Of a stretch of 64,000 nt of DNA, positions 9,951 through 19,053 are shown one piece after another. Every line of letters begins with the position of its first letter. Within the stretch, counting starts at the first letter, position 1. Both the position numbers and the translations under genes were made by a program. The notes beneath the pieces were generated by a model, which saw nothing but the letters and a program-made list of their open reading frames with translations, did no database searches and was not told the origin of the DNA. The DNA lies in contig CAKNJS010000002.1 of assembly GCA_930986645.1 (NCBI GenBank), forward strand, positions 1 through 64,000, given 5' to 3'. Source of the stretch: an uncultured Lachnoclostridium sp. (lineage in GTDB: Bacteria; Bacillota; Clostridia; Lachnospirales; Lachnospiraceae).

Positions 9951-12900
9951 ATGAAACAAAGAGTCAAAAAAACAATCTGTGCAGTTATGGTTTTGCTCAT
10001 GGTATTCAGCGTGATGCCTTCCTATGCATTTGCTGAAGGGGAGCCGCAGAATACTGAAATCGAAGAAACGGAAACAGCACAAGAAACTCCGGTTTCCGAC
10101 GAAACTCAGGTAACGGAGGAGACGGGCGGGGGATTGCCTGCAGAACCGGCTGCTGAAGCTGTGACAGAGGTACAGGCAGACACAGCTGCGAAAAAACAGG
10201 AGCAGGCAGATACTTCTGTAAAAGAAGAAATCTCAGAACCAGTAACAGAAGTGACAACGAAAGAACCTGCAAAAGTCAATGAAACTGCTGAGGCTGAGAG
10301 CAAAACAGAAGAAAAGAAAGAAACGACTGATGCAGCGGAGGCAGAGACTCCAAAGACAGAGTTTTCTTATAAGGACAGCAGAGTCACTATCACAGCGACT
10401 GCTCCGGAAGAAGCAAATCTTCCTCAGGATGCTGAGCTGAAAGCTGATTATCTGAAACCGGGAAGCGATGAGTACAAAGCCGCAGTATCATCTATCGAGG
10501 CACAGCTTACTTCTGAACTGAAGGCAGACCAGAAGGACGTATCGGTAGATTATGTGCTTTACGACATCTATTTCCTGTCCACTTCAGAGAATAAGCGGAT
10601 CGAACCGGAGGATGGAAAAGTCAAAGCAGAGATGACAATCCACGCACTTCAGAAGACGGCAGAAGACGGTGATATCATCAATAAAGACGTCGTCCATCTG
10701 AAAGATAACGGAACCGCTGAGATTGTGACTGATTATATCAACACGAATGCAGACGGTGAAGTTACTTCCATGGGATTTACTCAGAGCAGTTTTTCCGTAA
10801 CGGGTGGTGCAGTGACGTACAGCGCTGTGGAGGAGAATGCTGCAGAGAACAATGATGGCAGCGGTGATGCAGACGGGAATGAGCCGGTTGTTTTGGATGA
10901 GAATGATTTGGACGGTACTGATCTTAGCACAGTGGGTAAAGATAATCTTAACATTACTATCACACCAAGTGCTGATCCACTGCCAAAAGATAACGCGAGT
11001 ATAAGTGGAAGAATCGAATATACGATTCCAAATACGATGAAAGACAAAACTTCTCCTTATACAGCACATTATAATCTTCCTACTAATTATCTGACATTTA
11101 CATCGAGTTTATCAGGAACGATTTATGCTGAAGACGGAACAAATATAGGATCCTATGTGCTCGATTCAGCTACGGGACTGTTGACACTTACATTTGGAAA
11201 TGAATCATATTATGAAGAGCATACAAATATCAGTGGATATTTTAATTTCAAAGCCACTGTAGATACCAACCAGATTCCAGATGAATCAGATGCAAAATGG
11301 GAGTTTCCCGGATATGGTGAAATTACGGTTCCTGTGGAAGAAGGAAAAATATCCGGATCAAAGCAAGTAAGTGATATTGTTTTTGATGAAGATGGTCAGC
11401 CTACTTTGCCCTATACTATCAGTTTATATGCAAATAGTAGTATGACTGGTGTGATGCTTACAGATATCTTAGGGACAAATCAGGAATTCATAGAAGGTTC
11501 ATGGTCAGTAAAAGATTCAAGTGGAAATAAGGTGCATTTCGATTGTAATATCGATGGTACGACTGCTATATTAACGAATCTTGGAGATGATAATGATGGT
11601 GATGGAATCTATACATTGACAAGAGGTAATTATACAATTACATATAGAGCGTTAATTAAAGATGTAAACAATATAGCTGCCCTGACAAATACAGCAACGT
11701 GGAAATGGGATGGCGGAAGTAATACATCCAGCACGACGAAAGAAGTATCTGGTTATTCAATTTCTAAAGATGATACAAATTTTTCAGGTAATAGTGCGTC
11801 TTGGAGAGTCCTAATCAATAAAGGAACTTATACAACTATGGAGCAGATGGCAAATGCAACTTTGACAGATACATTGCCTGAAAAAATGCAACTTAATGAG
11901 GAATCTATTATAATCAAAGATACTGCAAATAACTGGCAGGTAGTTGATAAAACACAGTATGATGTTACGGTTAATGAAAACAATGGAACATTTACAATTC
12001 AGTTCCATAGAACAGATTTAGATAATAAAAATATACCACAGTATGAGATTATTTATAAAACAGAATTAAAGGATAATGCATCTCTCGAAAATAATGAAAA
12101 AGTGGAAAATACTGTAGAATTCAAGCCTGGAGGTACTGAGCCGGAAAAACCTGAACCGGTAAAAGATACTGGTACAGGAACATATATTGAAAGTACGCCG
12201 GGCACAGAAGATACTAGAGTTGCCGGAGCTGTTTTTAAGAATGTAACAAATGTGAACTATGATGACGGTAATGCCATAGCGGATTGGAGAATTACCATTA
12301 ATCAGTATGGAAATTTAGGTAAAATGATAAATCTAAAAATCGAAGATGGTTATCGCGATTATGATACTCAGGGTTCAACTAAATTGGTACGTGATTCCGT
12401 TGTTGTAACGATAAAAGAGAATGGAAGTGATAAAGTCTTAACCACCGATAATTATGATTTAATCCAAAATGATTGGGGCCTATTTTTTAAATTAACATTC
12501 AAAGGCGATTATGCGTCAGGAATTGATGGACCGATTACAATTACTTGCAAAACAATTACAAATGGAGATGATTTAAAGAATAATGCTTCTACTTATGAAA
12601 CTTATATTACAAATCATGTCAAAGTCAGTTGGGATGGCCATTATGATGAAGATTCGGATTCCTTCCACTATAAAAAAAGAGCAGGCGAATTAGAGAAAAG
12701 AGTACAACGTGAAACAGATGGAACATATATCTGGACGATCATAGCAAATTATGGAACAGATAATGGAGCTGCTATTGATTTAGGAACCGGTACAATAACT
12801 GTAACTGATATCCTTCCTTCCGGTATGTCATACGTGGAGGACAGTGGTCAATACTCTATAATTGATAGTTATTATAATATACAGGAATGGGATCATTCCT

Positions 12901-15900
12901 TAAAGAATGGTAAAGCTATTACTCCCTTAAAGACAGGAAATGTGCTTACATTTACTGTAAATAATGTAGGTAAGAACTATATCGCAATTCAATATAAAAC
13001 AAAGATTAATGAAGGTTATATGGATGATAAGGGTGATGTGGACTTTACAAATTATGCTTCCTATAGTGATTCAGAGGGAGTGATTAACAGTGGCTCAGCT
13101 ACAGTTACTGAACATGGAACAGCTATTAAAAAAACAGGTGAACTGACGGATGATCATCAGCAGGTGCTATATACAATTACAGTGAATCCTGACAAAAAGA
13201 CATTAAATGATGGAAAGGACCTTATTCTGAAAGATACATTACCATCTAATGGTTATTATGTATCCGGAAGTTTAAAGGCCACGGAAGGAGAAATTATCTC
13301 CAGCAGATATATGGATGGTAAGCTCTATATTACTGTACCTGATGAAACAAAGGTTGTGTTGACTTATTTAATTGCGCCAAATCGTACGACTGACAATAGT
13401 GAGCAGATTACTTTGAACAATACAGTTTCCGTTGAGGGGCACGATGAATTAACAAGTTCGGTGGATGATTCTTATAATTTTGATGAGTCAACAGCTGGGG
13501 CTGGAGGAAGTAATGATGCACTTTTTATCAAAAAAATTGATTCAGAAACCCAAAAATCTTTGGAAGGTGCTGAATTCGAGCTTCATAGGATGGCTTGGTC
13601 CGAAGCTTTACAGACATATATTGAGGACATCAATTTTACTAAGGTAAAAGGGATCACCAATGAAAATGGATTAGTGGAATTTACGGAACTAGGTCATGAT
13701 GAGATTTACTACTATATAGAGACAGCAGCGCCAAATGGGTATGAAAGAGATACTGCAAGGCATTATTTCTGGTTCAGAGGAAATGATGCTGAAACAATTA
13801 GAGAAAGAATTGCATCTTCAGGGTTGAGTGTAAACGAAATTCAACCGGGATTTATTGTGGTTGGAAATGATAAGGTTGAGACAGGCCGAATCACCGTGAC
13901 AAAGAAAGTGACCTATAATGGGGAACCGGATAAAGTGACGGAAGACTTCTATGTTGCACTGTTCAGTGACAGCAATGGGGAAAAACTGGCAAGCGAAGTG
14001 AAGATGGTCAGCTTAAAAGACGCAAGTGAAGGTACGGCAACGTTCGATAACCTGACTGTTGGAAATACCTATTATGTGTACGAGACAGATAAGGATGGCA
14101 CACCGGTAGGGAAAGGCTTTGGCTATGAGGTGAAAGATCAGGGGCAGGAAGTGACAATTGAAAGGAGTAATCTGAATAAATCGACAGTGATTATTAATGA
14201 TTATATCCTAGAGAAAGTAGAAGTATCCGGAAGAAAGACATGGGATGATGCGAATAATCAGGACGGCAAGCGCCCGGCATCCATTACCATCAATCTGCTG
14301 GCAAACGGAGTGCAAAAAGAAAGCAAAACAGTAACAGAAGAAGACAACTGGAGCTGGAGCTTTACAAACCTTCCGAAGTATGAGGATGGAAAAGAGATCA
14401 TCTACACGATTACCGAAGATACGGTTCCGGATTATATGTCAGTGGTAAATGGCTATGATGTGACCAACAGCTACACTCCCGGAAAGACCAGTGTAACAGT
14501 GACCAAGAGCTGGCAGGATAATAATGATCAGGACGGCATTCGTCCGAATGCAATCACGGTAAAACTTCTGGCGGACGAAAAGGACACAGGAAAGACGCTG
14601 ACACTGAATGAGGCAAACAACTGGAGCGGCTCCTTTACCGATCTTGCAAAATATAAGGACGGAGAAGAAATCAGCTATACAGTTGAAGAAGCAGGTGTAG
14701 AAGGATACGAGGCAGTTATTGAAGGAAATATGACAGCGGGATATGTGATCACGAACAGCCACACGCCTGAGACAACGGAAGTATCCGGAAGAAAGACATG
14801 GGATGACGCGAATAATCAGGACGGCAAACGCCCGGCATCCATTACCATCAATCTGCTGGCAAACGGAGTGCAAAAAGAAAGCAAAACAGTAACAGAAGAA
14901 GACAACTGGAGCTGGAGCTTCACAAACCTTCCGAAGTATGAGAACGGAAAAGAGATTACCTACACCATTACCGAGGATGCGGTTCCGGATTATACGATAG
15001 AGATAGACGGCTATGATGTGACCAACAGCTACACCCCCGGAAAGACCAGTGTAACAGTGACCAAGAGCTGGAATGACGCAGATAATCAGGATGGCAAACG
15101 ACCTGATAGTATACAGGTACAGCTCTATGCAGATGGAAAAGCACAGGGAGAACCTGTTGTGCTGAACGCCGAGAATAACTGGAGCCATATCTGGTCAGAA
15201 CTGGATGAAAAATCCGCAGGGAATACAATTAAGTATACCGTAAAAGAAGTCGGAGAAACTGATGGCAAGATTGATTTCGACGGCGCTGAGTATCAGGTGA
15301 CCTACACCGGAGATGCAGCAACAGGCTATACAATTGTCAACAGCTATACTACGGAAAAAGTGGAAGTGTCCGGCAGCAAGACATGGGAGGATAAGGGAAA
15401 TGAAGGTGCAAGACCTGAATCCATTACAATCCGTCTGTATGCAGATAACAAAGAGATTGACAGAGCAGCAGTAACAGCAGAAAATGACTGGAGCTGGAGT
15501 TTTGAAAATCTGCCGAAATACAGAGATGGCGGACAGGAGATTATTTACACGATCAGCGAAGACACAGTAGATAATTATATAACTGAGGTCGATGGCTACA
15601 ATGTAACAAACAAATATCAGTCTGGTGCGACCAGTGTCAGTGTGGCAAAGCGCTGGGATGATTCCGGAAATCGCGATGGAAAACGTCCTGACAGTGTGAA
15701 AGTCCAGCTTTACGCAGATGGCGAAGCAGTGGGTGATCCTGTCACATTGAACAAATCTAATGACTGGCGGTACACATGGTCAGAACTGAATAAACAGGCA
15801 GATGGAAAAGAGATTGCCTATACTGTAAAAGAAGTCGGTGAACAGAAAGGAACAATCGACTTCAATGGGACAGAGTATAAAGTAACATATACAGGAAATG

Positions 15901-16064
15901 CGGTAAAAGGATATACGATCACAAACAGTTATAATGCAGTCTCCAATGGTGTTCAGACCGGTGATGATACAAATATGAGATCAAATCTGGCTGTTATGTT
16001 TGCTGCTACGGCAGCAACAGGAGCGGTACTGATCTTCAGACGCCGCCGATATAATAAAGAATAG
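9951..16064 (+). CDS. Very large surface protein: signal peptide, adhesin/isopeptide-type domains, SpaA-like domain, tandem CnaB repeats, C-terminal TM and positive tail
   Basis: ATG at 9951 with RBS GGAGAGGAG; signal MKQRVKKTICAVMVLLMVFSVMPSYAFA; repeats of type EVSGRKTWDDANNQDGKRPASI...YTITED; C-term VQTGDDTNMRSNLAVMFAATAATGAVLIFRRRRYNKE. Confidence 0.9.
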   Translation: MKQRVKKTICAVMVLLMVFSVMPSYAFAEGEPQNTEIEETETAQETPVSDETQVTEETGGGLPAEPAAEAVTEVQADTAAKKQEQADTSVKEEISEPVTEVTTKEPAKVNETAEAESKTEEKKETTDAAEAETPKTEFSYKDSRVTITATAPEEANLPQDAELKADYLKPGSDEYKAAVSSIEAQLTSELKADQKDVSVDYVLYDIYFLSTSENKRIEPEDGKVKAEMTIHALQKTAEDGDIINKDVVHLKDNGTAEIVTDYINTNADGEVTSMGFTQSSFSVTGGAVTYSAVEENAAENNDGSGDADGNEPVVLDENDLDGTDLSTVGKDNLNITITPSADPLPKDNASISGRIEYTIPNTMKDKTSPYTAHYNLPTNYLTFTSSLSGTIYAEDGTNIGSYVLDSATGLLTLTFGNESYYEEHTNISGYFNFKATVDTNQIPDESDAKWEFPGYGEITVPVEEGKISGSKQVSDIVFDEDGQPTLPYTISLYANSSMTGVMLTDILGTNQEFIEGSWSVKDSSGNKVHFDCNIDGTTAILTNLGDDNDGDGIYTLTRGNYTITYRALIKDVNNIAALTNTATWKWDGGSNTSSTTKEVSGYSISKDDTNFSGNSASWRVLINKGTYTTMEQMANATLTDTLPEKMQLNEESIIIKDTANNWQVVDKTQYDVTVNENNGTFTIQFHRTDLDNKNIPQYEIIYKTELKDNASLENNEKVENTVEFKPGGTEPEKPEPVKDTGTGTYIESTPGTEDTRVAGAVFKNVTNVNYDDGNAIADWRITINQYGNLGKMINLKIEDGYRDYDTQGSTKLVRDSVVVTIKENGSDKVLTTDNYDLIQNDWGLFFKLTFKGDYASGIDGPITITCKTITNGDDLKNNASTYETYITNHVKVSWDGHYDEDSDSFHYKKRAGELEKRVQRETDGTYIWTIIANYGTDNGAAIDLGTGTITVTDILPSGMSYVEDSGQYSIIDSYYNIQEWDHSLKNGKAITPLKTGNVLTFTVNNVGKNYIAIQYKTKINEGYMDDKGDVDFTNYASYSDSEGVINSGSATVTEHGTAIKKTGELTDDHQQVLYTITVNPDKKTLNDGKDLILKDTLPSNGYYVSGSLKATEGEIISSRYMDGKLYITVPDETKVVLTYLIAPNRTTDNSEQITLNNTVSVEGHDELTSSVDDSYNFDESTAGAGGSNDALFIKKIDSETQKSLEGAEFELHRMAWSEALQTYIEDINFTKVKGITNENGLVEFTELGHDEIYYYIETAAPNGYERDTARHYFWFRGNDAETIRERIASSGLSVNEIQPGFIVVGNDKVETGRITVTKKVTYNGEPDKVTEDFYVALFSDSNGEKLASEVKMVSLKDASEGTATFDNLTVGNTYYVYETDKDGTPVGKGFGYEVKDQGQEVTIERSNLNKSTVIINDYILEKVEVSGRKTWDDANNQDGKRPASITINLLANGVQKESKTVTEEDNWSWSFTNLPKYEDGKEIIYTITEDTVPDYMSVVNGYDVTNSYTPGKTSVTVTKSWQDNNDQDGIRPNAITVKLLADEKDTGKTLTLNEANNWSGSFTDLAKYKDGEEISYTVEEAGVEGYEAVIEGNMTAGYVITNSHTPETTEVSGRKTWDDANNQDGKRPASITINLLANGVQKESKTVTEEDNWSWSFTNLPKYENGKEITYTITEDAVPDYTIEIDGYDVTNSYTPGKTSVTVTKSWNDADNQDGKRPDSIQVQLYADGKAQGEPVVLNAENNWSHIWSELDEKSAGNTIKYTVKEVGETDGKIDFDGAEYQVTYTGDAATGYTIVNSYTTEKVEVSGSKTWEDKGNEGARPESITIRLYADNKEIDRAAVTAENDWSWSFENLPKYRDGGQEIIYTISEDTVDNYITEVDGYNVTNKYQSGATSVSVAKRWDDSGNRDGKRPDSVKVQLYADGEAVGDPVTLNKSNDWRYTWSELNKQADGKEIAYTVKEVGEQKGTIDFNGTEYKVTYTGNAVKGYTITNSYNAVSNGVQTGDDTNMRSNLAVMFAATAATGAVLIFRRRRYNKE
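14220..15050 (+). repeat. Nearly identical tandem CnaB-coding repeats (period 558 bp)
   Basis: GAAGTATCCGGAAGAAAGACATGGGATGA... begins at 14220 and again at 14778; only scattered mismatches over roughly 150 bp. Confidence 0.85.
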
Positions 16065-16069
16065 CAGTT

Positions 16070-16096
16070 GAACTGCTGATAATTCCTCAGCAGTTC
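16070..16096. terminator. Stem-loop after the surface-protein gene
   Basis: GAACTGCTGA-TAATTCC-TCAGCAGTTC perfect 10-bp stem just after the stop; no U-run. Confidence 0.5.
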
Positions 16097-16154
16097 GACG
16101 GTACGGAAAAATCGTGCAGTTAAAACAGAATGGCGTCATTGCCTGAGAGTGAAT

Positions 16155-16234
16155 AAATTCCTCCGTTTTACAGATACTACAATTACTGACAGTAATAAGC
16201 ATTTTATGTAGATATCTGTAAGACGGAGGAATTT
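16155..16234 (+). promoter_or_regulatory. Long hairpin overlapping the spoVT Shine-Dalgarno
   Basis: AAATTCCTCCGTTTTACAGATACTAC pairs with GTAGATATCTGTAAGACGGAGGAATTT (one wobble, one bulge); internal ATTACTG-A-CAGTAAT hairpin. Confidence 0.75.
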
Positions 16235-16238
16235 TTAT

Positions 16239-16781
16239 ATGAAAGCAACAGGGATAGTGAGGCGGATCGACGATCTGGGGCGTGTCGTCATTCCGAAAGA
16301 GATTAGAAGGACGCTCCGCATACGGGAGGGCGATCCGCTGGAGATTTTTACAGACCGGGAAGGGGAGATCATATTAAAGAAATATTCTCCGATCGGTGAG
16401 CTTGGAACTCTGGCAAAAATCTATGCAGAAAGCCTCTCCCAGACGCTCGGGTGCACAGTGTGCATTACAGATACAGATCAGGTTGTAGCTGCTTCAGGAA
16501 GCGGGAGAAAAGAGCTGCAGGACCAGTTCATCGGAAGAGAATTGGATCGATTGTTAAAAGACCGGGGACAGCTCATTGCGGGAAGCGGTGATTCATCGTA
16601 CATCAAAGTTGTGCCGGATATGAAAGAATTTCGCGATGAGGCAATATGTCCAATAATAAGCGAAGGTGATGTGATCGGATCGGTAGTGCTTCTGAATAAA
16701 GATCAAAAGAAGAAATTCGGCGAAATCGAACAGAGGGTTGCCTCCAGTGCGGCGGATTTCCTCGGACGGCAGATGTCATAA
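16239..16781 (+). CDS. spoVT: Stage V sporulation protein T (AbrB family plus GAF-like domain)
   Basis: MKATGIVRRIDDLGRVVIPKEIRRTLRIREGDPLEIFTDREGEIILKKYSPIGEL. Confidence 0.95.
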   Translation: MKATGIVRRIDDLGRVVIPKEIRRTLRIREGDPLEIFTDREGEIILKKYSPIGELGTLAKIYAESLSQTLGCTVCITDTDQVVAASGSGRKELQDQFIGRELDRLLKDRGQLIAGSGDSSYIKVVPDMKEFRDEAICPIISEGDVIGSVVLLNKDQKKKFGEIEQRVASSAADFLGRQMS

Positions 16782-16869
16782 GAATTTTTGTCATATTTTT
16801 CTCTCCCCCGGCATACTATTTATCAGTAGGACAAAGACTGACAGGCAGTATGATATCAGGAGGAAATTG

Positions 16870-17271
16870 ATGGAGAAAAGGACAGGACAAAGACGGGAAG
16901 CTGACAGAAAAGCGGATGGCAGGATATCTGTCGATATGTTGAAAGCGCTTTTGTGCGCGTATGTTATGACGGGGATTCTGCTCCTTGTATTGACACTTCT
17001 TCTCTATAAGGCGGGGTTAAGCGAGGAGAATATTAATGCGGGTATTATTCTGACTTATGTGATCTCAACATTCTCCGGAGGATTTGTGGTCGGAAAACTG
17101 ACCGGAGTTAAAAAGTTTATGTGGGGACTTCTCCTCGGAATACTCTATTTTGTGCTTCTGATGCTGATCTCATTGGGAATCTACCATTACCTGCAGTCAG
17201 ATGCGGCAAATCTGGTTACAACATTTTTGCTATGTGCGGGCGGAGGTATGCTGGGAGGCATGATATCATAA
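16870..17271 (+). CDS. Small multipass membrane protein (TIGR04086-like)
   Basis: ATG at 16870 after AGGAGGAAATTG; four TM segments; position upstream of SCIFF locus. Confidence 0.7.
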   Translation: MEKRTGQRREADRKADGRISVDMLKALLCAYVMTGILLLVLTLLLYKAGLSEENINAGIILTYVISTFSGGFVVGKLTGVKKFMWGLLLGILYFVLLMLISLGIYHYLQSDAANLVTTFLLCAGGGMLGGMIS

Positions 17272-17356
17272 AAAAATACTTTAAAAACGTGTATCCATGT
17301 GATATAATGTTACGAGCAGAACACGCAGACAGCGTATAAGAGTAGGAGGACATAAT

Positions 17357-17500
17357 ATGAAACACATTAAGACATTAAATACACAGACATTAAACAATAC
17401 AGTAAAAAAAGGCGGATGCGGAGAGTGCCAGACATCATGTCAGTCTGCATGCAAGACATCCTGTACTGTAGGCAACCAGACCTGCGAGAACAGAAAATAA
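17357..17500 (+). CDS. scfA: SCIFF ranthipeptide precursor (six cysteines in forty-five)
   Basis: MKHIKTLNTQTLNNTVKKGGCGECQTSCQSACKTSCTVGNQTCENRK (47 aa, six Cys), RBS AGGAGG, immediately before radical-SAM maturase; not in the supplied ORF track. Confidence 0.97.
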   Translation: MKHIKTLNTQTLNNTVKKGGCGECQTSCQSACKTSCTVGNQTCENRK

Positions 17501-17531
17501 TTATTTTGCGGCAACAAAAGAACAATGGGGG

Positions 17532-17560
17532 AAGGCAGCGGTTAAAAAGGCCGCTGCCTT
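17532..17560 (+). terminator. Hairpin between SCIFF precursor and maturase (attenuator)
   Basis: AAGGCAGCGG-N9-CCGCTGCCTT perfect 10-bp stem. Confidence 0.7.
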
Positions 17561-17596
17561 ATGTGTGTTTTAGAAAAATGAAAGAGAGGTACTCTT

Positions 17597-18994
17597 GTGA
17601 TACATCAGTATCAGAATAACGGATATAATATAGTCCTCGATGTAAACAGCGGGGCAGTCCATGTAGTTGATCAGGAGGCGTACGATGTGATCGGCGCGCT
17701 TGAAAAACAGAATGAGTTCCATACACCCGAGACATTGAGGGCGCCGGAAACTCTGGCTTATCTGAAAGAGGAACTGGGCAGCCGGTACTCGGAGGAGGAC
17801 ATTGAGGATATACTTGAAGCAGTCACTGCTCTGACAGAAGAGGGACGCCTGTTTACCCGGGATGTATATGAAGATTTTATCGATGAAGTAAAGCAGCGCA
17901 AGACAGTAGTGAAAGCGCTCTGCCTTCACATTGCCCACGACTGCAACCTTGCATGTAAATACTGCTTTGCAGAAGAGGGAGAATACCATGGAAGACGTGC
18001 ACTCATGTCTTATGAAGTTGGAAAGAAAGCGCTGGATTTCCTGATTGCGAATTCCGGAAAGAGAAGAAATCTGGAAGTGGATTTCTTCGGCGGGGAACCG
18101 CTGATGAACTGGCAGGTTGTAAAGGATCTGGTAGCATATGGAAGAGAGCAGGAGAAGATACATGACAAGCATTTCCGCTTTACGCTTACAACAAACGGTG
18201 TGCTTTTAAATGATGAGGTGCAGGAATTTGTCAACCGCGAGATGGACAATGTAGTCTTAAGTCTCGATGGAAGAAAAGAAGTCAATGATAAGATGCGTCC
18301 CTTCCGGAACGGAAAAGGCAGCTATGATCTGATCGTTCCGAAGTTCCAGAAACTTGCGGAGAGCAGACACCAGCAGAAATATTACATACGCGGCACATTT
18401 ACCCGGAACAATCTGGATTTTTCCAATGATGTGCTGCATTTCGCGGAGCTCGGCTTTGAGCAGATATCTATCGAGCCGGTAGTAGGAGAGGACACAGATC
18501 CGTATGCGATCCGGAAAGAGGACCTGCCTGTGATCTTTGAAGAGTATGACAAGCTGGCGAAGATCATGGTGGATCGGGAGAGAGAGGGGAGAGGCTTTAC
18601 ATTCTTCCATTTTATGATTGATCTTGAAGGCGGTCCGTGCGTGTCCAAGCGTCTGTCAGGATGCGGATCGGGCACAGAATATCTTGCTGTGACGCCGTGG
18701 GGAGATCTGTATCCGTGTCATCAGTTTGTGGGACAGGAAGAGTTCCTTATGGGCAATGTAGACGACGGAATTACGAAACCGGAGATCGCGGATGCGTTCC
18801 GCGGCTGCAGCGTCTATTCAAAAGAAAGCTGTAAAAAGTGTTTCGCCAGATTTTACTGCAGCGGAGGCTGTATGGCAAATTCTTATAAGTTCCATCACAC
18901 GATCAATGATACATACGAGGTGAGCTGTAAGATGGAACGCAAGCGTGTAGAGTGCGCAATCATGATAAAAGCGGCTCTTGCCGATCAGGCGTGA
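17597..18994 (+). CDS. scfB: SCIFF radical SAM maturase (SPASM domain)
   Basis: GTG start; CNLACKYCFAEEGEYHG radical-SAM motif and C-terminal CGSGTEYLAVTPWGDLYPCHQF...CKKCFARFYCSGGC. Confidence 0.95.
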   Translation: MIHQYQNNGYNIVLDVNSGAVHVVDQEAYDVIGALEKQNEFHTPETLRAPETLAYLKEELGSRYSEEDIEDILEAVTALTEEGRLFTRDVYEDFIDEVKQRKTVVKALCLHIAHDCNLACKYCFAEEGEYHGRRALMSYEVGKKALDFLIANSGKRRNLEVDFFGGEPLMNWQVVKDLVAYGREQEKIHDKHFRFTLTTNGVLLNDEVQEFVNREMDNVVLSLDGRKEVNDKMRPFRNGKGSYDLIVPKFQKLAESRHQQKYYIRGTFTRNNLDFSNDVLHFAELGFEQISIEPVVGEDTDPYAIRKEDLPVIFEEYDKLAKIMVDREREGRGFTFFHFMIDLEGGPCVSKRLSGCGSGTEYLAVTPWGDLYPCHQFVGQEEFLMGNVDDGITKPEIADAFRGCSVYSKESCKKCFARFYCSGGCMANSYKFHHTINDTYEVSCKMERKRVECAIMIKAALADQA

Positions 18995-19053
18995 GAACAG
19001 CTGCGTCATGTGAAGATAAAACATAAAAGCGCAGAAGAAAGGAATGGAAAATC

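Noticed and set aside
14439-15188. 249-aa antisense ORF inside the CnaB repeats
   Set aside because: Its internal repetition mirrors the sense-strand repeats; no RBS or domain.
14220-15950. CRISPR-like repetition
   Set aside because: Repeats are protein-coding CnaB modules in one continuous ORF, not short direct repeats with spacers.
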